A stretch of DNA of 64,000 nt from Bradyrhizobium sp. CCGB01 (lineage in GTDB: Bacteria > Pseudomonadota > Alphaproteobacteria > Rhizobiales > Xanthobacteraceae), in contig NZ_JANADK010000001.1 in the NCBI RefSeq assembly GCF_024199795.1, forward strand, positions 5,704,001-5,768,000, given 5' to 3'. Of this stretch, positions 62,770 to 64,000 are shown in pieces; position 1 is the first letter of the stretch; every line of letters starts with the position of its first letter. Position numbers and translations under genes: made by a program. Under the pieces are notes generated by a model. The model was given only the letters and a program-made list of their open reading frames with translations, was not told where the DNA came from and made no database searches.

Positions 62770-64000
62770 ATGTCGAGCGAAAATCCCGATCAGGCAAGGC
62801 GTGCCGGCCGCGCGCTGGATGCGGCGAATTTCTTCCTCGCCGACGTCCGCGACGGGCTCGGCCCCTATCTCGCCGTCTATCTCCTCACCGAGCAGCACTG
62901 GGACGAGGCGCGCATCGGCCTCGTGATGTCGATCGCGACCATTGCCGGCATCGTGGCGCAGACGCCGGCCGGCGCGCTGGTCGACGCGACCCGGGCGAAG
63001 CGGCTGGTGATGGTCATCGCAGCGATCATGGTCACGCTCGCCTCGCTGTCGCTGCCACTGTTTCCGGGGTTTTTGCCCGTCGCAATCTCGCAAGGGATCG
63101 CGCAGGCCGCCGCCGTGGTCTTTCCACCGGCGATCGCCGCCGTCTCGCTCGGCATCTTCGGCCATGCCGCGTTCACCCGGCGGATCGGCCGCAACGAGAC
63201 TTTCAATCACGCCGGCAACGCGGTCGCGGCGGCTCTCGCCGGCCTCTCGGCCTACTGGTTCGGCCCGACCGTCGTGTTCTACCTTCTCGGGGCCATGGCG
63301 ATTGCGAGCCTCGTCAGCATCCTCGCGATCCCCGCCCGCGCCATCGACCATGACCTCGCCCGCGGCCTGCACGAGGCCGATGCGGGCCTTCAGCGCGAGC
63401 AGCCCTCGGGTCTCGCGGTGCTGTTGACCTGCCGCCCGCTGCTCGTCTTCGCGATCTGCGTCCTGCTCTTCCATCTTTCCAACGCTGCCATGCTGCCGCT
63501 GGTCGGGCAAAAGCTCGCGCTCCAGGACAGGAACATGGGCACCAGCCTGATGTCGGCCTGCATCGTCGCCGCGCAAATCGTGATGGTGCCGTTCGCCATG
63601 CTGGTCGGGGCCAGGGCCGACCGCTGGGGGCACAAGCGCTTCTTCCTCGCCGCGCTGTTGATCCTGCCGCTTCGGGGGGCGCTCTATACGCTCTCCGACA
63701 ATCCGTTCTGGCTGGTCGGGGTCCAGCTGCTCGACGGCGTCGGCGCCGGCATCTTTGGTGCGATCTTCCCCGTCATCGTCGCCGACCTCATGCGCAACAC
63801 CGGCCGCTTCAACGTGGCGCAAGGTGCTGTCATCACCGCGCAGAGCATTGGCGCCGCGCTGTCGACGACACTGGCCGGCCTCGTCGTGGTCGGCGCCGGC
63901 TATAGCGCAGCGTTCATGACACTCGGCGCCGTGGCCGCGATCGGCGCCGTCGTCTGCATCGTCGCTTTGCCCGAGACGCGGCAAGGCGAAGATAGCGATC
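62770..64000 (+). CDS. MFS transporter, cut by the window end
   Basis: An open frame starts at ATG 62770 (GGGAGAG upstream) and runs to the end with no stop: about 410 residues visible. It begins MSSENPDQARRAGRALDAAN and has FFLADVRDGLGPYLAVYLLT, then repeated helices, a central loop near residue 200-215 and the MFS-type ARADRWGHKRFFLAALL between helices 8 and 9. The start resembles MFS proteins that follow the half-size EamA gene, though no substrate can be inferred. The 3' end lies outside the window. Confidence 0.88.
   Translation, partial: MSSENPDQARRAGRALDAANFFLADVRDGLGPYLAVYLLTEQHWDEARIGLVMSIATIAGIVAQTPAGALVDATRAKRLVMVIAAIMVTLASLSLPLFPGFLPVAISQGIAQAAAVVFPPAIAAVSLGIFGHAAFTRRIGRNETFNHAGNAVAAALAGLSAYWFGPTVVFYLLGAMAIASLVSILAIPARAIDHDLARGLHEADAGLQREQPSGLAVLLTCRPLLVFAICVLLFHLSNAAMLPLVGQKLALQDRNMGTSLMSACIVAAQIVMVPFAMLVGARADRWGHKRFFLAALLILPLRGALYTLSDNPFWLVGVQLLDGVGAGIFGAIFPVIVADLMRNTGRFNVAQGAVITAQSIGAALSTTLAGLVVVGAGYSAAFMTLGAVAAIGAVVCIVALPETRQGEDSD

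Overview
The window reads as a stretch of an alphaproteobacterial chromosome, most likely Bradyrhizobium or a close relative in the Nitrobacteraceae. The reasons are high GC at third codon positions, the adjacent divK-pleD pair, a MipZ-type ATPase instead of MinCDE, ClpS-ClpA, an EipB (DUF1849) protein, DUF3572 and DUF1489 proteins, a phasin, and palindromic intergenic repeats of the kind common in that group. This is inference from families and style; there is no rRNA to confirm it. Most of the window is core or shell chromosome, not a phage or a genomic island. I see no transposase, integrase, CRISPR array or rRNA. One tRNA gene, tRNA-Leu(GAG), lies near 46.9 kb.

Layout. 0-4 kb: repeat-rich edge, cell-cycle signalling (pleD, divK), a DUF3572 gene translationally coupled to a zinc-ribbon DinB polymerase, and a 51-residue ORF. 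4-9 kb: ACT protein, two RidA paralogues, the envelope protein EipB, a GDPD phosphodiesterase, a GNAT-like protein and a HIT protein. 9-17.5 kb: TrmO, the AzlC/AzlD exporter pair, a secreted transglycosylase, a HAD protein with an altered nucleophile, and an aldoxime dehydratase-nitrilase pair with a divergent AraC regulator, then an aldo/keto reductase. 17.7-28.6 kb: MFS exporter, lipoprotein, clpS-clpA, a TadG-like vWA protein, phasin, a D,D-carboxypeptidase with a SPOR domain and a membrane J-protein. 28.6-37.6 kb: vWA protein, exported alpha/beta hydrolase, mipZ divergent from panC, a ClpP-like exported protein, DUF1489, YidB, GST and DUF599.

37.7-49.7 kb: TolA/TonB-like protein, aldo/keto reductase with an XRE regulator, MgtE, two tandem secreted polysaccharide deacetylases, small membrane proteins, a metal-flavoured DUF1326-DUF2182 pair, tRNA-Leu, a one-domain FliN-like protein, lipB, a short DnaB-like ATPase, and a tautomerase divergent from a LysR regulator. 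50-64 kb: a GbsR regulator in an operon with DUF4166 and a membrane-fused TIGR01777 epimerase; two PAS hybrid histidine kinases; an oxaloacetate decarboxylase-acylphosphatase pair; pccA; a zinc metallopeptidase; a half-size EamA protein; and an MFS transporter cut by the window end.

Functional threads. Cell cycle and envelope: PleD/DivK, MipZ, EipB, transglycosylase, D,D-carboxypeptidase, TolA-like protein. Nitrogen and carbon scavenging: aldoxime to nitrile to acid. Polymer storage: the phasin promoter and the promoter of an unrelated-looking hydrolase share a TGC-N3-GCA palindrome expected for a PhaR-type repressor. The most attractive leads are that shared operator, the GbsR/DUF4166/TIGR01777 operon with an operator lying over its own start codon, the Met/Cys-rich DUF1326-DUF2182 pair, the HAD protein with Asn in place of the nucleophilic Asp, and the stand-alone DnaB-like ATPase. 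No single locus is clearly an undescribed defence or mobile system.
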